Positions 40,331 through 52,140 of a stretch of 64,000 bases of DNA are shown here, one piece after another (position 1 is the stretch's first letter; every line of letters begins with the position of its first letter). Below the pieces are notes generated by a model, which was not told where the DNA came from, did not search any database, and saw only the letters and a list, made by a program, of their open reading frames with translations. Location of the stretch: the NCBI RefSeq assembly GCF_030867145.1, contig NC_134415.1, positions 69,903,300 to 69,967,299 on the forward strand, given 5' to 3'. Made by a program: the position numbers and the translations under genes. The stretch comes from Opisthocomus hoazin. Taxonomy: Eukaryota > Chordata > Aves > Opisthocomiformes > Opisthocomidae.

Positions 40331-41695
40331 GAAGACTGAGTGGTAAAGATCTGCTCAGAGGCTGTTATTGGTACCCTATCAGTGCCTACCAGGACAGTTT
40401 TCAGCCGTCGTTTTTCCTTGTACTTGACTTCTGTGCAGTGTATAACATAAAGGGATATATTTTCGCTTGTGTGCTGAAATTGTAAGATTGTAGGAATCGT
40501 GTTTCTCTGTTCTCCGTACTGTGCTTTGGGCAGTATGCCTTCAGGACATGGAGAGATGAGTGGCTCCAAACTGCTAAAACTTCATTGCACAGTCTGAAGT
40601 AGGATTCATCTAACCTCCAGGCTTGTCTATTACACCATTTCACAAAGCCACCCCAGTGAGAATATTTCTCCATTTAAGCAGTGGAGGGATTAAATACAAC
40701 TTGAATCTGCTTGAAAAATACTATAATACAGCTAAGTATTCTTGTAATAGTTACATCTATTGAAACTGAAGTGCAGATTTGCAGATAAAAATACAAGTTT
40801 CAAGTCCTTGAGTTCAGTTCCCTGGGGAGTCACAAAATAACATTTTGTTCATTAAATTGTAGTAGAAATACAATTCTGATTGTAAATATTTCTACCCTGA
40901 AATAGTGATTTCTTGCTGGAGCTTTACACACCTTTTTGCAACTTGTCTGGAGAGGATACTTTTTATTGCACAAATAAAGCCAAGTTTGATGGCATATGAG
41001 TAAGCTTTGTCCAAACTGATGCGATGGCTTGTGTTGTTTGTTCATCAGAGGTCTTGCTGAGGACTAATTGTGGTGAGAGGAGAGACACATATGCTTATGT
41101 GCACAATGTATGTGTTAAATCAGTTCAACAGTAAGCAGCGATTTACCCACAAGACGCAAAGGAAGAAAGTGAGTTGTTGGCATCTTTTCTGTGTGTGTGC
41201 TCCGAGTGTGCTAAATAGCTTTGCTGTCAAGATGACTCTTTGCTAATGAAATCCACCTAAAATATTTTCCCGATAGTCTATGAAATATTTTGATAAATCT
41301 TGCTTTGCGGAAGAATGAAGTAGCAACTCATACAAAGACTAGCATGTGAAATGAATCGTTCATTTGATTTTGTACAGCAGCTTTAATAAAAGACTTAGAT
41401 TTGTAAAGCTAAGGAGGAAAGGTAAAGGACATATCAGAAAGAAACATAAATCTTTATTTTTGTGTGTTTGAGCTTGCTTCACATGAAAAGTTTTCATATA
41501 ATTCTGGTTTCTATCTCAGCTTTTCTCTGACGCTTTATAGTCCATGTTTAAGCATGATATTGCAGAGGGCAATGATATAGTTGTCTGGTTGAATAAAAGG
41601 TGTTAAAACTTGTAAGGTTTGCTTTTCTCTGATGTCAGAGAAAATATGAAGTATAATGGAGAAGAGTTTAAGATGGCACAGTATTTTAATAGGAG
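40331..41695. other. Intronic sequence without recognisable gene
   Basis: Possibly includes more of the degraded minus-strand CR1/L3 element at its left end. Otherwise nothing recognised. Confidence 0.5.
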
Positions 41696-42064
41696 ATTGG
41701 GCAAGAAGAAGAACCTAGGGAAGGACAGGCTGATCAGTGTAACATCAATCCCTGAAAGGTGGTGGAATGGCTCCTCCTTGAAACCGTTTCCAAGGTCATG
41801 GACAGCAGCAAATATCTTCAGCCTAGACATCAGTAAGGCTTTGGACACTGTTTTCCACGTGGGAAGGGTCCATCTGAACATCAAGAAACACTTTTTTGTT
41901 ACTGTGTGGCTGGCTGAGCACTGGCACAGGTTGCCCAGGGAGGTTGTGGAGTCTCCATCCTTTCTTGGAGATATTTGTCTGTAGGTGGCCCTGCTTGAGC
42001 AGAGGGGTTGGACCAGATGACCTCCAGAGGTCCCTTCCAAACTCAAGTATTCTCCCATTCTGTA
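41696..42064 (+). mobile_element. CR1 LINE, internally deleted
   Basis: The left part (about 41696-41860) resembles the RT region, with CAGTGTAACATCAATCCCTG, then GGCTCCTCCTTGAAACCGTT and ATCAGTAAGGCTTTGGACAC. At about 41860-41880 it jumps to the end of the element: CTGAACATCAAGAAACACTT, GGTTGCCCAGGGAGGTTGTG, and GACCTCCAGAGGTCCCTTCC at 42019. It ends near CATTCTGTA at 42064. More than a kilobase of the normal element between these parts is missing. Confidence 0.85.
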
Positions 42065-42984
42065 GATTGGGGGCCAGTACATGCGAAATCTGTTGTTTGT
42101 TGGTCTGTATCTGAGAAGGTTTTTCTCTAAATTGAGGAGCATGACTGTTTTCTGTTGGAGTAGAAACTTCCACTGTGATTTCAAAATATATTTACATGGT
42201 TCTTCATTCTAGTCTTCATTTTGTGAGGATATTGCTGGATTGCATGAAAAGATATGCTAGATATTAAAGTGCTTATGACTATCTTCTTACTATAGAATGG
42301 GAAAGTGCAGCAGTAACTGCACTTCTGATATTGGCTTTTAGTTTAGCAGTGCCTGTGTGTGGAGATATATTTTTGATCTCGATATTGCACATTACCTCTT
42401 TCCTTCATGTGCCTGAGTTCTGTGATTCACTGGTAGCTGAATTCTTCAGGTACCTTCAAGTCGTTTCATGAAAGATCTCTTCTGAGCGGTTCTTGTCATC
42501 CTCCTGTGACTCTGGATTTATGCCATGACCAAACTCTTCAATAATCTCTCTACCTTCTTGGACTTATCTCCTTCTGTCTCTTCGGAAATGACCTTTTTGT
42601 AACAACTTCTGTAATTTTTGATGGCAGAGCTTTTTCCATCTCCTTGCATTTAACTTGATCTTCCTTTTTGCATGACCATTTAAAATTTTATTCACAGTCA
42701 GGCTCACCTCCTTCTAGGAAGTCCTCAGCTGTCATGTTGGCCATACTCGTTCTGAGCTTTTTGCCCCCCTGTTCCTTGAGCTCCTTTTATAGTTTAGTCT
42801 GTGTGACTTCTGCACTCTTCCTGCATTTCCTCATTTGCTTGTCTGGCTTCTGCACTGACTCTGTGGTAACTTGTGATCATTTGTTGTCCTCAAATGAGAC
42901 TTTGCTCCTACTGTCCAAGTGGAAACTTTTGCTTTTGTCTGTTAAACAAAATTATCAGAAGAGATAGTTTTTGGAACAGACATT

Positions 42985-43003
42985 CCCCCCCCCCCCCCCC
43001 CCC
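42985..43003 (+). repeat. Poly-C, 19 bases
   Basis: Uninterrupted C run, 565 bases before a second, longer one. Confidence 0.95.
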
Positions 43004-43568
43004 GTTCATCTTGTTTTATGGTTAAACTGTCGAAGCTGTAATAGGGTGGCTAGTGTAGTTTAGGCCTGCTTTTGTGGTTGAATTGCCGACGTGTTTGTAG
43101 AGATAAAAGTTTAGCTATAAACTTTTTTGAGTCCTTGTTTCAGCTATTTTTTTTTTTTCGAGAGTAGGTTACAAAATAACCTAGCACTCTGAATCTATAG
43201 AAAATTTTGTGATTTAATGTAATGGTTGTAGGGCTGTCTTCATTCAGCACTCCTACTGAGTTTAATCGCATTCTTATCCATTAACTTCTAACAGCATATT
43301 GTGAGAACATTTAGGAGAAATGCCAGAGACTGTGATAGCTGTATAAGATTTTCTATAAATAAACACTAACAGTGTCTTGGAAAAAGGTGTAATTTTCAGA
43401 AGCAGCGTTTGTAAGACCACATATCCATAAATTATCAAAGTGATTAATTTTGAGCTCTCAGTTGTGTCCTTGAAGTCGCAGAATTTGCTTGCTGATGTTT
43501 TAGTTATTATTGGTATAGTCATGAAAATATTTATTAATCTCAAGTATGTGATTCCACCCCTTACACTT

Positions 43569-43591
43569 CCCCCCCCCCCCCCCCCCCCCCC
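43569..43591 (+). repeat. Poly-C, 23 bases
   Basis: The longest C run in the window. The minus-strand G run can form an intramolecular or intermolecular quadruplex. Confidence 0.95.
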
Positions 43592-46500
43592 ATTTGTATT
43601 CAAATGGTATAACTCCTTGTCACCAGTGCAATTGGTCAGAAGTCTGCTCAGTGCACTGGAGGAATACTAAAGCTCACAGACTATGAGCTGAAATATGAAA
43701 TAGCTTTGGTGATTTGTGGATGTTGACACTTCTGTATTAATGAAGATCTGTTCGTAATTTCATGAAACTGTTGAATGTCTTCGTGGTGTCAGAAATACGT
43801 TGTGACCTGAAATGGAAATTGTCTTGGTAGGTTCAGTTATATGAAGTGATCTGCATATGAGGGGCTGTTTGCTCTCTCTTGCTTTGCCTATGCCAAGGAA
43901 GAAAACATGAAAAAGACATTAAGCAACTCTTCACAGCTACCTGTTGTTACCTCTCCAGTAAAGAACAGAAAACCTTCCTTCCCCTGGAGAACAGGAGGAA
44001 ATTTAAAGACACTTCTGTTTAGGTTAGATTTTGCTTAGCTTGGAAAATGAAGGACAGACAGTGTAACAGACTGATCTTCTCCCCCCTTCATCTCTTTTCT
44101 TTTTCCATCCTGTTCACTGCTGGAAAAGGTTTCCTGTTGCCTGTCAATGGGAAGCTTTTTGAAATCAGAGATGAAGAACCCCTTTCTAGGCATGGTGTAG
44201 AGGGAAGGAACCTAATTTAATAGAAGAAATCTAATAAATGACATGGCCAGGTAGAACACATCTAACTGTCAATCTTCATGCTCTCCCAAAATCTGGGGTT
44301 AGGATAAATGCTGGGATTCATAGTGAGATCTTTCCCTGAAAATTACAGGAAAGGGTGTCCATGTGAGGTTTCCTTCATTCTTGGCAACTCGTACCTGATA
44401 TTTTTCGAGTCCCAATCTTTCCTTTCTAAAATAAACCACTATGTTTTATTAATAAGGAATAGTAAGAATATGGAAGACAGATACAAAAGGGAAAAAAATT
44501 ATGCTTGGATTGGACTTGATTATGACCTGTTTAGCCTTTTTTTGCCCCTCCCCCCCTTTTTTTTAATTATGTTGGTTATGGTACTATATGGCTGTTGGGG
44601 TATGGGATTGGTTTTTAATGTCAAGGTGATTTATAGCATGTAGTGATTTAGGAGTGGTTTTGTCCACTTCCTTTCCTGAAAAGTTCATGTTTATAGGGAT
44701 ATTTAGATTATTTGACTGTTCTAACAACACTACCAAAAGCCCTACAATGATAATAACTCTAATTTAGGAATAATTTGCCATATTTCCTATTAAGCTGTTG
44801 GTGTTTACACTCCATTGGTGCTTCTGGATGAGACTTGGGTGTTCCACATTTAAGTTAATAAGCCAAGAGGAAGATTAAAACATACAGATGGTTGGAACAA
44901 GGCTAGAAATTTTTTAAAAGGCGTTTGTAGGTAATGGATTTTATTTGGCTTTTATTGCTCTTAACTGTAATCACTCTTATGTAATGAATTCTAGTACTAC
45001 AAAATAAGATATCACTGCAAAGGAGATACATATTCTTAGTACTTAAGTATGACTTCTCGCTGTAGTGAGACTCTGTCATTTCATTTAAGTGCTGCTGTTT
45101 TCATGGTGATTTTTTAAACATAAATTAGTGCCTCTGCCCTTCTGCCTTTTTAGACACCATAGGTTAATTAAGGTTATTTCAGAATTACATTTCAGAAGGT
45201 AATACTGAATGTAAGCATTTTAATATGTCATTAAAATTTATTCTCAAATTGCATTAACAGCCGTTCATAGTATATTCTTAATAGGTATCTGAATGCTCTG
45301 CAATCAATGTATTTTAAAATGCTTGTAACAGAAGTAACATAGTGTCTTTAGAAGATGAAAACATCCAGTGCTTTGAGGCATGCTGTGATAGCAACAGGTA
45401 AATTAATGTGGTAGGTGGGCAACTTTATAAGCAGAATATGTCCCTGAATATATGACTCACAAGAGACCTGCTACAGTGCCTTTATACTCTTCAAGCTTTG
45501 AATTCACCAATCAATGGGAGGAGAAAAATTAAATTTTCACAGGGCTTTTACCTGACATCCCAGATAAACACAATTTTGTACTGCATTCTTACCATGGAGC
45601 TATCTACTTTGATAGATTTAGAGCTAGTCATTATGCTTTTGCAGCAGGTGGTGGAGAAAAAGAAAAGCATGCTGTTGAATAAAAGGAGCAGATTGTTCCA
45701 ACTAGTCAGTTGAGCTGGGTGAGGAAAGAGTATTTCATGCCTGGTATCACACCTTTGTACATATGAACCCCAAAGAAGCCGTTGGTAACTGAACCCTGTG
45801 TAAGGGAAAAAGCTGTGATGGCGGAAGTTTGTTGTGCGCCTGTAGTACAACTCTTCTATCGTGCTAGAATAATTTTTTCTCATGTATTGGTGATCTACTT
45901 GTTCTTAGTGGATGAATTTCTGGGCTTATAACCAGCTCCGTAAAATTGAAGAGCATGAAGTTTAAGATGTTACCAGTGTGTTTTGCGTTTCGTATAACAC
46001 CAGAAGTAGCCGGATGCAAGAACAGATCTTAGAAATTATAGTATAAAGTTGTGTTCTTTTGACTGTCCTTCTATACATGCCATTGTATGGCTGAAAAAAA
46101 AATCCTTTGCAATGCTGGTAGGTTGTAGAAATACGTAATGAAGAGCACTTGTAAAAATCAATTTTGTTTCAGAAATCTAATCAAGTACTCCAGTTTCCTT
46201 TCTCTCTGCCCCTGCCCCGAATCCAGAAGATACAGTTTTCTTTCATTGCTTTCCCTTATTAGTTTCTGAAACTTTGTGCCAGATTTTGGTAAGAATGTAC
46301 TTGGGAGTTCTAGCAGATAATTGTCATTATAGGAGACTTAAAAATAACTGCCTTGTTGCTGTCATTGCATATAATTTGTTATACTATTTTCTTCTTTATT
46401 TTTAATTCTGTAGAAAGTGTGACATATGTTGGATTTAGAAAAGTGAATACCAGCCCTTCTTCCCCTGATGCTAAAGGTCGTTCTTTTTGGTGAAGATGGT

Positions 46501-47240
46501 ATAAAACATGGCCAGTAAATGTGCGTTATTCTTCATCAGCTAGTTTTATCAATAAATATTTAATTTACCATAATTTAGTAGTTTTCTGAATGTTTTGAAT
46601 TGATTTTTTTACTATTTTCTGAGTGTATTTTAAAGGGCAGTGAAGTTGTTAAGGTCCAATTAAATATGAAAACTGACATACAGAATTTTTAGGTGATATG
46701 TGGGAACAGTTTCTTTTATCTCGAAGTCAGATCTGCAGTATCGCATCTCTAGAATGCCATTTGCAATAAATGTTTTGAGTGTCTTAAATTCACGTGATAT
46801 TGATGTGCAACCGACTGTTTCTGTTCTGAATAGTAAAAGAGACATGACCTCTAGGAGGTGTAGTGAGAACACTGGAATTGTTAGATAAAGATCATTAGTT
46901 AAAAATCTGAATCCGTTTTCCTTTCTGTCCTGAGCTGATGAGCTGGGAGGCCACCATAAAGTTGTAGTGGATGTCCATTTATCAACCTGAGTTATGGACA
47001 CATGCTTCTCTTAGTCTTAAGATTAGTTACGTTTTAACCTGGTGGGGAATAATCTGTTCAGCTCTTCTTTCCTGGGTTGCTATGGAAGGATGCAGTATAA
47101 ATCAGTCGTAGAGCAGTGTCAGTACTGAGTGTTACTGCTAAGGAAATATCATAGTAACATTTTAAAAAAATTGTCTTTAATTCAAACATCTTTAAATAGC
47201 TTTTTATAGGTGATGTGTAAACCTTGACTGTATGGTCTTT

Positions 47241-47304
47241 ATTAAATTTAGGTTAATCTTTGGGATTTTAAGATTAATTTTAAGATTAAATTTAGGTTAA
47301 TCTT
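47241..47304. repeat. Local duplication, 20-bp exact copies 44 bp apart
   Basis: ATTAAATTTAGGTTAATCTT occurs at 47241-47260 and again at 47285-47304. Between them, TTTTAAGATTAA words also repeat, suggesting slippage or a short tandem duplication. Confidence 0.85.
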
Positions 47305-49465
47305 AATGACCTTGTTATTTAGTGGAGCTTTAATTTCTGAGAGTTCAGTGTGGGATATTAATCTTTCTTTTTATAATGAACATTTAAGATTGTTTATCTT
47401 TTATAAGTGAAAATGGACATTTAGTCAGGAAAATTTTATGAGGCTGGCATGATTTATCACTTATCTTTTAGAAGGATGTTGAAGAGGAATGTGTGAGAAT
47501 TCTAGGGGTGTTTAAGCTGAAGTCAATAATGTAGTGAAGCTTATGGTAAAAGATAACGGAAACAGTGAATTGTTGATTTGCTTGGTTTCTGTGGAATGTA
47601 AATGTTTTTCAAATGCTTCCTCAGCAACTGAACAAATTGGAATGACCCAAAACACAGTTAGCAGTTTGACAAAATAGCCATTAAAATTCCTGATGTCTTC
47701 CTAGCTTGCAATTCCAGCTGTCGGTAGGGTGTTTGTTTCTGACGGACTACCTGATTTTTCTTTTTGTTAAATTGATCATTGAGGCTTCCTTGTTGGCTGC
47801 TGCTACCACCACAGGCACGGCAAGCCATGGCTCTTCCTGGTGCTGCCCCTCTGCAGACCACACTGCCCGGCCCCGACCGACCCCTCTGGGCCACGTCCTG
47901 ACGGCAGCATTGTTTGAAGCGAGGAGATGGTGTCTGCCTCACAAGTCAGTCCCCAAGCCCACATCAGGTCCAGAGGTCGGACCAGTCTGGTGTATGGCTT
48001 TGATCGCTGCTGCTGCCACCTTTTTCTGAAGCATGACATTACAGATGGCCATGTTGGAGATTGCTGACTTGTCATTTGTAGGATATTAGCAGATTGTTGT
48101 CAAAATGTTGGGCAACAAGTACAAATTTGTATTCAAGTTCAGCTGCTGAACCTCACTGGAAGGTACTGAGCATTCATCAAGCCAATCCACTTTCTTCCCT
48201 GAACAGGGCTGTTAGGTTATGGTGGAGAGAGGCCCAGTAGCTGAGTTGGCGTGCTAACAAGTTCTGACCTATGGTCTGCTCCTGTCAGATGTGGTTTTAT
48301 GTTTTAGTGGTTAAAGGTTGATTTAAAACATATATGGTTTTGAACAAAATACCACTGCAGGTTTCACCCACCCACCATCTCTTCTCCCTGTGTTTTCCAC
48401 ACAGCATGTTACACTAGATTGGTGTCTTAATATCCAGAGTTACTGAAATAGCACGCAGGCAGTTGACTGTTAAAACAGGCAATGGGAGATCCAAATTTGC
48501 TCGTGTTCTAAAGTCATGAGGTGTAGTCTGCAGGGGCTTTAAAATGCTTAGCTTGTCTCATCGTGTTATACTGGATAAATCGCTACAGTATTGGCTTTTA
48601 CTTTACTTGCCTTGAAATGTCATGATCTGTTGGTAAGAGGAGGTGGTGTGTCTCCGTGAGAGGAAGTCATTGGTTTAAGCAGTTGTTACAGGGTGGGTTT
48701 GGTAGTGGGTTGGTGTCTGTCCCGATAAACTTTCTTCATGTGCATGCGGTAAATGGACACTTGCTTGTTCTGTGGATGCAGCCGTGACGTGCTGTGCACA
48801 GGGAGGTTTGGATTGCTTGCTGTGTATTAACAGGCGCATTGTTATTGCTAATCAGAACCCTGATAACTAAAATTAATAGTGGGCACAAAGACAAGCAGTT
48901 AAGCATATTCGTCTTCCAAATGAGTCTACAAGATTCATTGGTAGTTTAAATTTATGTACTGAGGGCACTTAAACCATTAGAAAGGGTAATGGGTGCCCCG
49001 CAGGCATGTGCTTCAAAGCCATATGTCATTTTGGTACTGGGACAGCAGACAGTGATAACTTCCCTTTAAGGGAAACTGCTATTCATTTATCAGTTAGATG
49101 TCGAAAGAAATGTACATTTTTTGCTGTAGAGTGATCATAGCAGTGTATTGTAAGTTAAATCAAAACCCAAGATTTACGTTCTAGGCCTTTCTGGCTTTAT
49201 TATGATAGATGTTAATTAGAAAGTCTCTTGGTAGTAAAAGGCATTGGAGTTGGGACTTCTAAAGGCATAAACATTTCTTTGACACACAAATATTTCTCTT
49301 TTTGTGGCTTGCAGTCTTTGACAGTGACATGGATGTAGCAACCAACTTAGTACAGAGTATGAAATGCCGGGGTTTTTTTGTAGTTGTTGATGCTGTGCTT
49401 ATGTTGTCACAGGGTAACATTTCGAGAAGGTTTTGTAACGTGGAGCTGAATGTGAAGTTTTAAGG

Positions 49466-49699
49466 TTTTATGGTAAAAGGATTAGATTGGATATTAGGAA
49501 AAATTTCTTTACTGAAAGAGTTGTAAAGCATTGAAACAGGCTGCCCAGGGAAAGTGGTGGAGTCACCATCCCTGGAGGTGTTCAAAAAACATGAAGACAT
49601 GGCACTTCAGGACATGGTTTAGCAGGCATGGTGGTGTTGAGTTGAGAGTTGGACTTGATGATTTTAGAGGTCTTTTCCAACCTTTATGATTCTGTGATT
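49466..49699 (+). mobile_element. CR1 LINE, short 3' end
   Basis: This copy of about 230 bp carries GGATTAGATTGGATATTAGG, the AGGCTGCCCAGGGAAAGTGG segment, GTTGGACTTGATGATTTTAG and the terminal TGATTCTGTGATT. All are landmarks of the CR1 3' end in order. It is strongly 5'-truncated and moderately diverged. Confidence 0.92.
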
Positions 49700-51592
49700 T
49701 AGCAGAAATTTTGCTACAGTATACAGTTTTCTTTCTCTCCTGGTGTTGTCCTTGCCAGCCAAAACACTGGTTAACAAGTGGGTGTCCAGGAATAAGTAAC
49801 TGGCAGTGTTTTTGGGGAAGTAGAATTAGCTAAAACTTGCTTTTGTCACTTATTCAGAATGACTAATATTTGTGCAGAACTGTGGGAATTATTTGAGTTG
49901 TCTCTAATTGAAGATGAAACATAATCTCAGTTTGGGATGCAGTCTAGATTTGCTGTTGAAATTTAGTAAAAGCGACTTCACCTTCCCCGAATGTGAATGC
50001 TTTTTATAAACTCTCTGCCTGTTACGTGACATTTGAATATACTCCGATTTGGGTACAGAAAAAATGTTTTTATCCTCAGTTTGGTGACATACATGCCCAT
50101 TCCTCCTTCCCTTATTGTCTGGACTGTCCTAGTTCAAGGCCATGTATGTGTTGCATGGAGGATAGTAATGAGCATAGGATGTAGTTCTTCATGGTCCTCA
50201 ATCTCCCCTTTCCCACCTCCAGCCTATTCTCCTCCGGGTGTGGTGTGGGCTGGTGAGAGCCTGGCAGCCATGGGAGGGTGTTTGCTGTTGATGCAGTGGC
50301 AGTGACTCATCTTAATGGTGACACTAGAATTTACCATAATAAGGGTTTTTTGTTTGTTCTTGGGACTCACAGTACTTGTCCCATATTTTGTATTCAAGAA
50401 GTCAGACAATGAAGTGAACACAAACACTCCTGTTGTTCTAGAGGTGTCTTAAGAAGAAGAATTTTTGTTGTAATGACAGTTGTTAATTGGATTGATATGC
50501 CCTCACTACTAAAGACAAGAAGAGGATGCAAATAATATCTCTTGTGATTTCCAAGAGTAATTTTTAGTCTAATTCTTGAGATTTTATACAACTTGTTTTC
50601 TGGATTAAAAAACAGTGCCTAAATAAAGATGAATGGACTGTGTTTTCTCTTTCCTCTCTCCTCGTCTTGCCTTTTACTTCTGAGGAGGAGGAGCAAACTC
50701 GAGGACTGTGTGCCATGAATGGAGATGACAGATGCTGCAGTTGTATGCGTGGCATCTGTATTTTCTTATGTTTACCCTCTACTTTTACTTTGACCAGGCG
50801 CTTGATTGCTTTGTTTCTTCTTTCTCAACCTTGATCTCTTTCCATGATCATAATGCTTTCTTCCCTCTTTTTCCCAGCCTACTTAATTGCTTTGAGTGAA
50901 GCATGTAATAAAAAACTTACTGAATGAGACAGAGCAGACATTACTGTGCTACACAGGATCCCCTCCCTTCCCCCTGTTTTACATTCCTCCTCTTCTCCTC
51001 ACAACTTTTGTTGGAAGGTTTTCATATCTGTTGTCTGTGTGACCCTGAAGAAGTGCCTTTAATTTGTGTTCTGTTATGCTAGATTGAATTAATAAAGCAA
51101 GATTATCCAGTTCATTCTACACCAATTGTTTCATTTCTAAGTAATTTTAATAATTTTGTCTGGCTGTTTTTGTTCTGGGCACAGTATTTATCCTTGTCAG
51201 TGTTTGGACTGCTTATGCTTTCAGTGCATTGGACATGTTGATTTACACCTGTGGTTTTTGAGCCTAGTCCATTATTTTGTGTTTCTCTCTTGGTTTACAT
51301 AATGCATTGCTTTTTTGCTGTGCAGACACTGGGCCAGGTTTCACTTGGGCTGAGTGACTCAGCCTGTGATCTCCTGCTCTGACAGAAGGTGCTCTTGGGG
51401 GAAATCGGTTGTGTGAAGCAGAGGCGTTCTGAAAAAGAGAGGGGAACACTGGGGGATGAGCTGCTTGCAGGTTTTAGCTTTGCACAGGCAAGCCTGTGAA
51501 TGGTGCCACAGGCTGCGTGGGCTCCGTAGCTGTGGTGTGCCGAGAAGGAACACCTCTGCTTGACTCTTTGAAGAACTCTGCTTTTAAATAAA
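49700..51592. other. 3' end of intron 1 before exon 2, no other gene seen
   Basis: Pyrimidine-rich stretches at 50840-51010 (TTTCTTCCCTC and CCCCTCCCTTCCCCC words) precede the exon by several hundred bases. No alternative exon could be recognised. Confidence 0.6.
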
Positions 51593-51615
51593 CTAATAAC
51601 AAGTTTCTTCCCTAG
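51593..51615 (+). other. PTPRK: Splice acceptor and branch point of PTPRK intron 1
   Basis: CTAAT at 51593-51597 fits the vertebrate branch-point pattern yUnAy with the branch A at 51596, about 19 bases before the AG. A short pyrimidine tract (TTTCTTCCCT, 51604-51613) leads to AG at 51614-51615. The first exon base is G. Confidence 0.85.
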
Positions 51616-51738
51616 GGGGATGTACGTTTGATGATGGCCCTGGGCCCTGTGACTACCACCAAGACTTGTACGATGACTTCGACTGGGTACATGTCAGTGC
51701 TCAAGAGCCTCTCTATTTGCCGCCTGAGATGCCTCAAG
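51616..51738 (+). CDS. PTPRK: PTPRK coding exon 2 (start of the MAM domain), partial gene
   Basis: PTPRK is a type IIB receptor protein tyrosine phosphatase, a single-pass membrane protein. Its extracellular MAM, Ig and fibronectin III domains mediate homophilic cell adhesion, and its cytoplasmic phosphatase domains act on junction and growth-factor-receptor substrates. The exon starts with two bases completing a Gly codon, then reads GCTFDDGPGPCDYHQDLYDD, followed by an aromatic/acidic stretch with FDWVHV and ending in PPEMPQ plus the first base of the next codon. Forty full codons are open. Phase 1 on both sides and 123 bp fit exon 2 of this family. The two cysteines nine residues apart correspond to the first MAM disulfide. 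The DYHQDLYDDF...WVHVSAQEP signature separates kappa from PTPRM, PTPRT and PTPRU as I remember them. From memory, human differs at about three positions (A, E and H where this has P, D and L). Signal peptide exon 1 and exon 3 lie outside the window. Confidence 0.95.
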
Positions 51739-51744
51739 GTGAGA
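51736..51744 (+). other. PTPRK: Splice donor of PTPRK exon 2
   Basis: The exon ends AAG and the intron begins GTGAGA, an almost perfect U1 complement. Using this GT keeps the MAM reading frame and leaves one base of a split Gly codon, the same phase as at the acceptor. Confidence 0.9.
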
Positions 51745-52140
51745 AACCCCACAGGTACTGAAGGGTTAAGTTTCTGTTAAGAAACACAGAACCTCACTGA
51801 ATATTGCCTGAAGGCCATACTCTGTGATCTCCACTTTAACTTTGATAATGGAGGTAATAGAAAGAAACAAAACCAATATATGCAACAGTCTTGGTAACTG
51901 AGAAACCTTCTTAGATTAATCCCGCTTTAAAGATGGGGTGCAGAGGAAAGGGAGAAAGGAAGCCATAACCTCTTCTTTACTCTGCGTGGAATTCCTGTTG
52001 ACTTGCAGTGAAATTCTGCGTCTTAAATGACAGCTAATATATCGATTGAATTATTCAGGTATGCATTAGAACAAATGGTGGAAAAAAAGATAAAGCAAAA
52101 ACCCATACACTGATTCCTTACCTCCCCTCCCCCCAACAGT

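Larger units (their letters stand above)
42065..49465. other. Intronic sequence with two poly-C runs and conserved-looking stretches
   Basis: A strongly pyrimidine-rich + strand from about 42380 to 42960 reads as lysine/glutamate-rich broken coding-like sequence on the minus strand (see findings). AT-rich unique stretches at 45100-45330 and 48830-49100 look conserved. A GC-rich patch lies at 47790-48030. Confidence 0.5.
1..51615 (+). other. PTPRK: PTPRK intron 1, 3' part
   Basis: No other exon of PTPRK or of a second gene could be recognised upstream of 51616, so this stretch is read as the end of intron 1, which is known to be very long in vertebrate PTPRK. The + strand looks T-rich, as expected for a sense intronic strand. 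The extent beyond the window and the position of exon 1 cannot be seen. Confidence 0.8.

Noticed and set aside
41603..42184. 193-codon open frame on the minus strand, the longest in the window
   Set aside because: It is largely antisense to the internally deleted CR1 at 41696-42064 and has no recognisable protein features.
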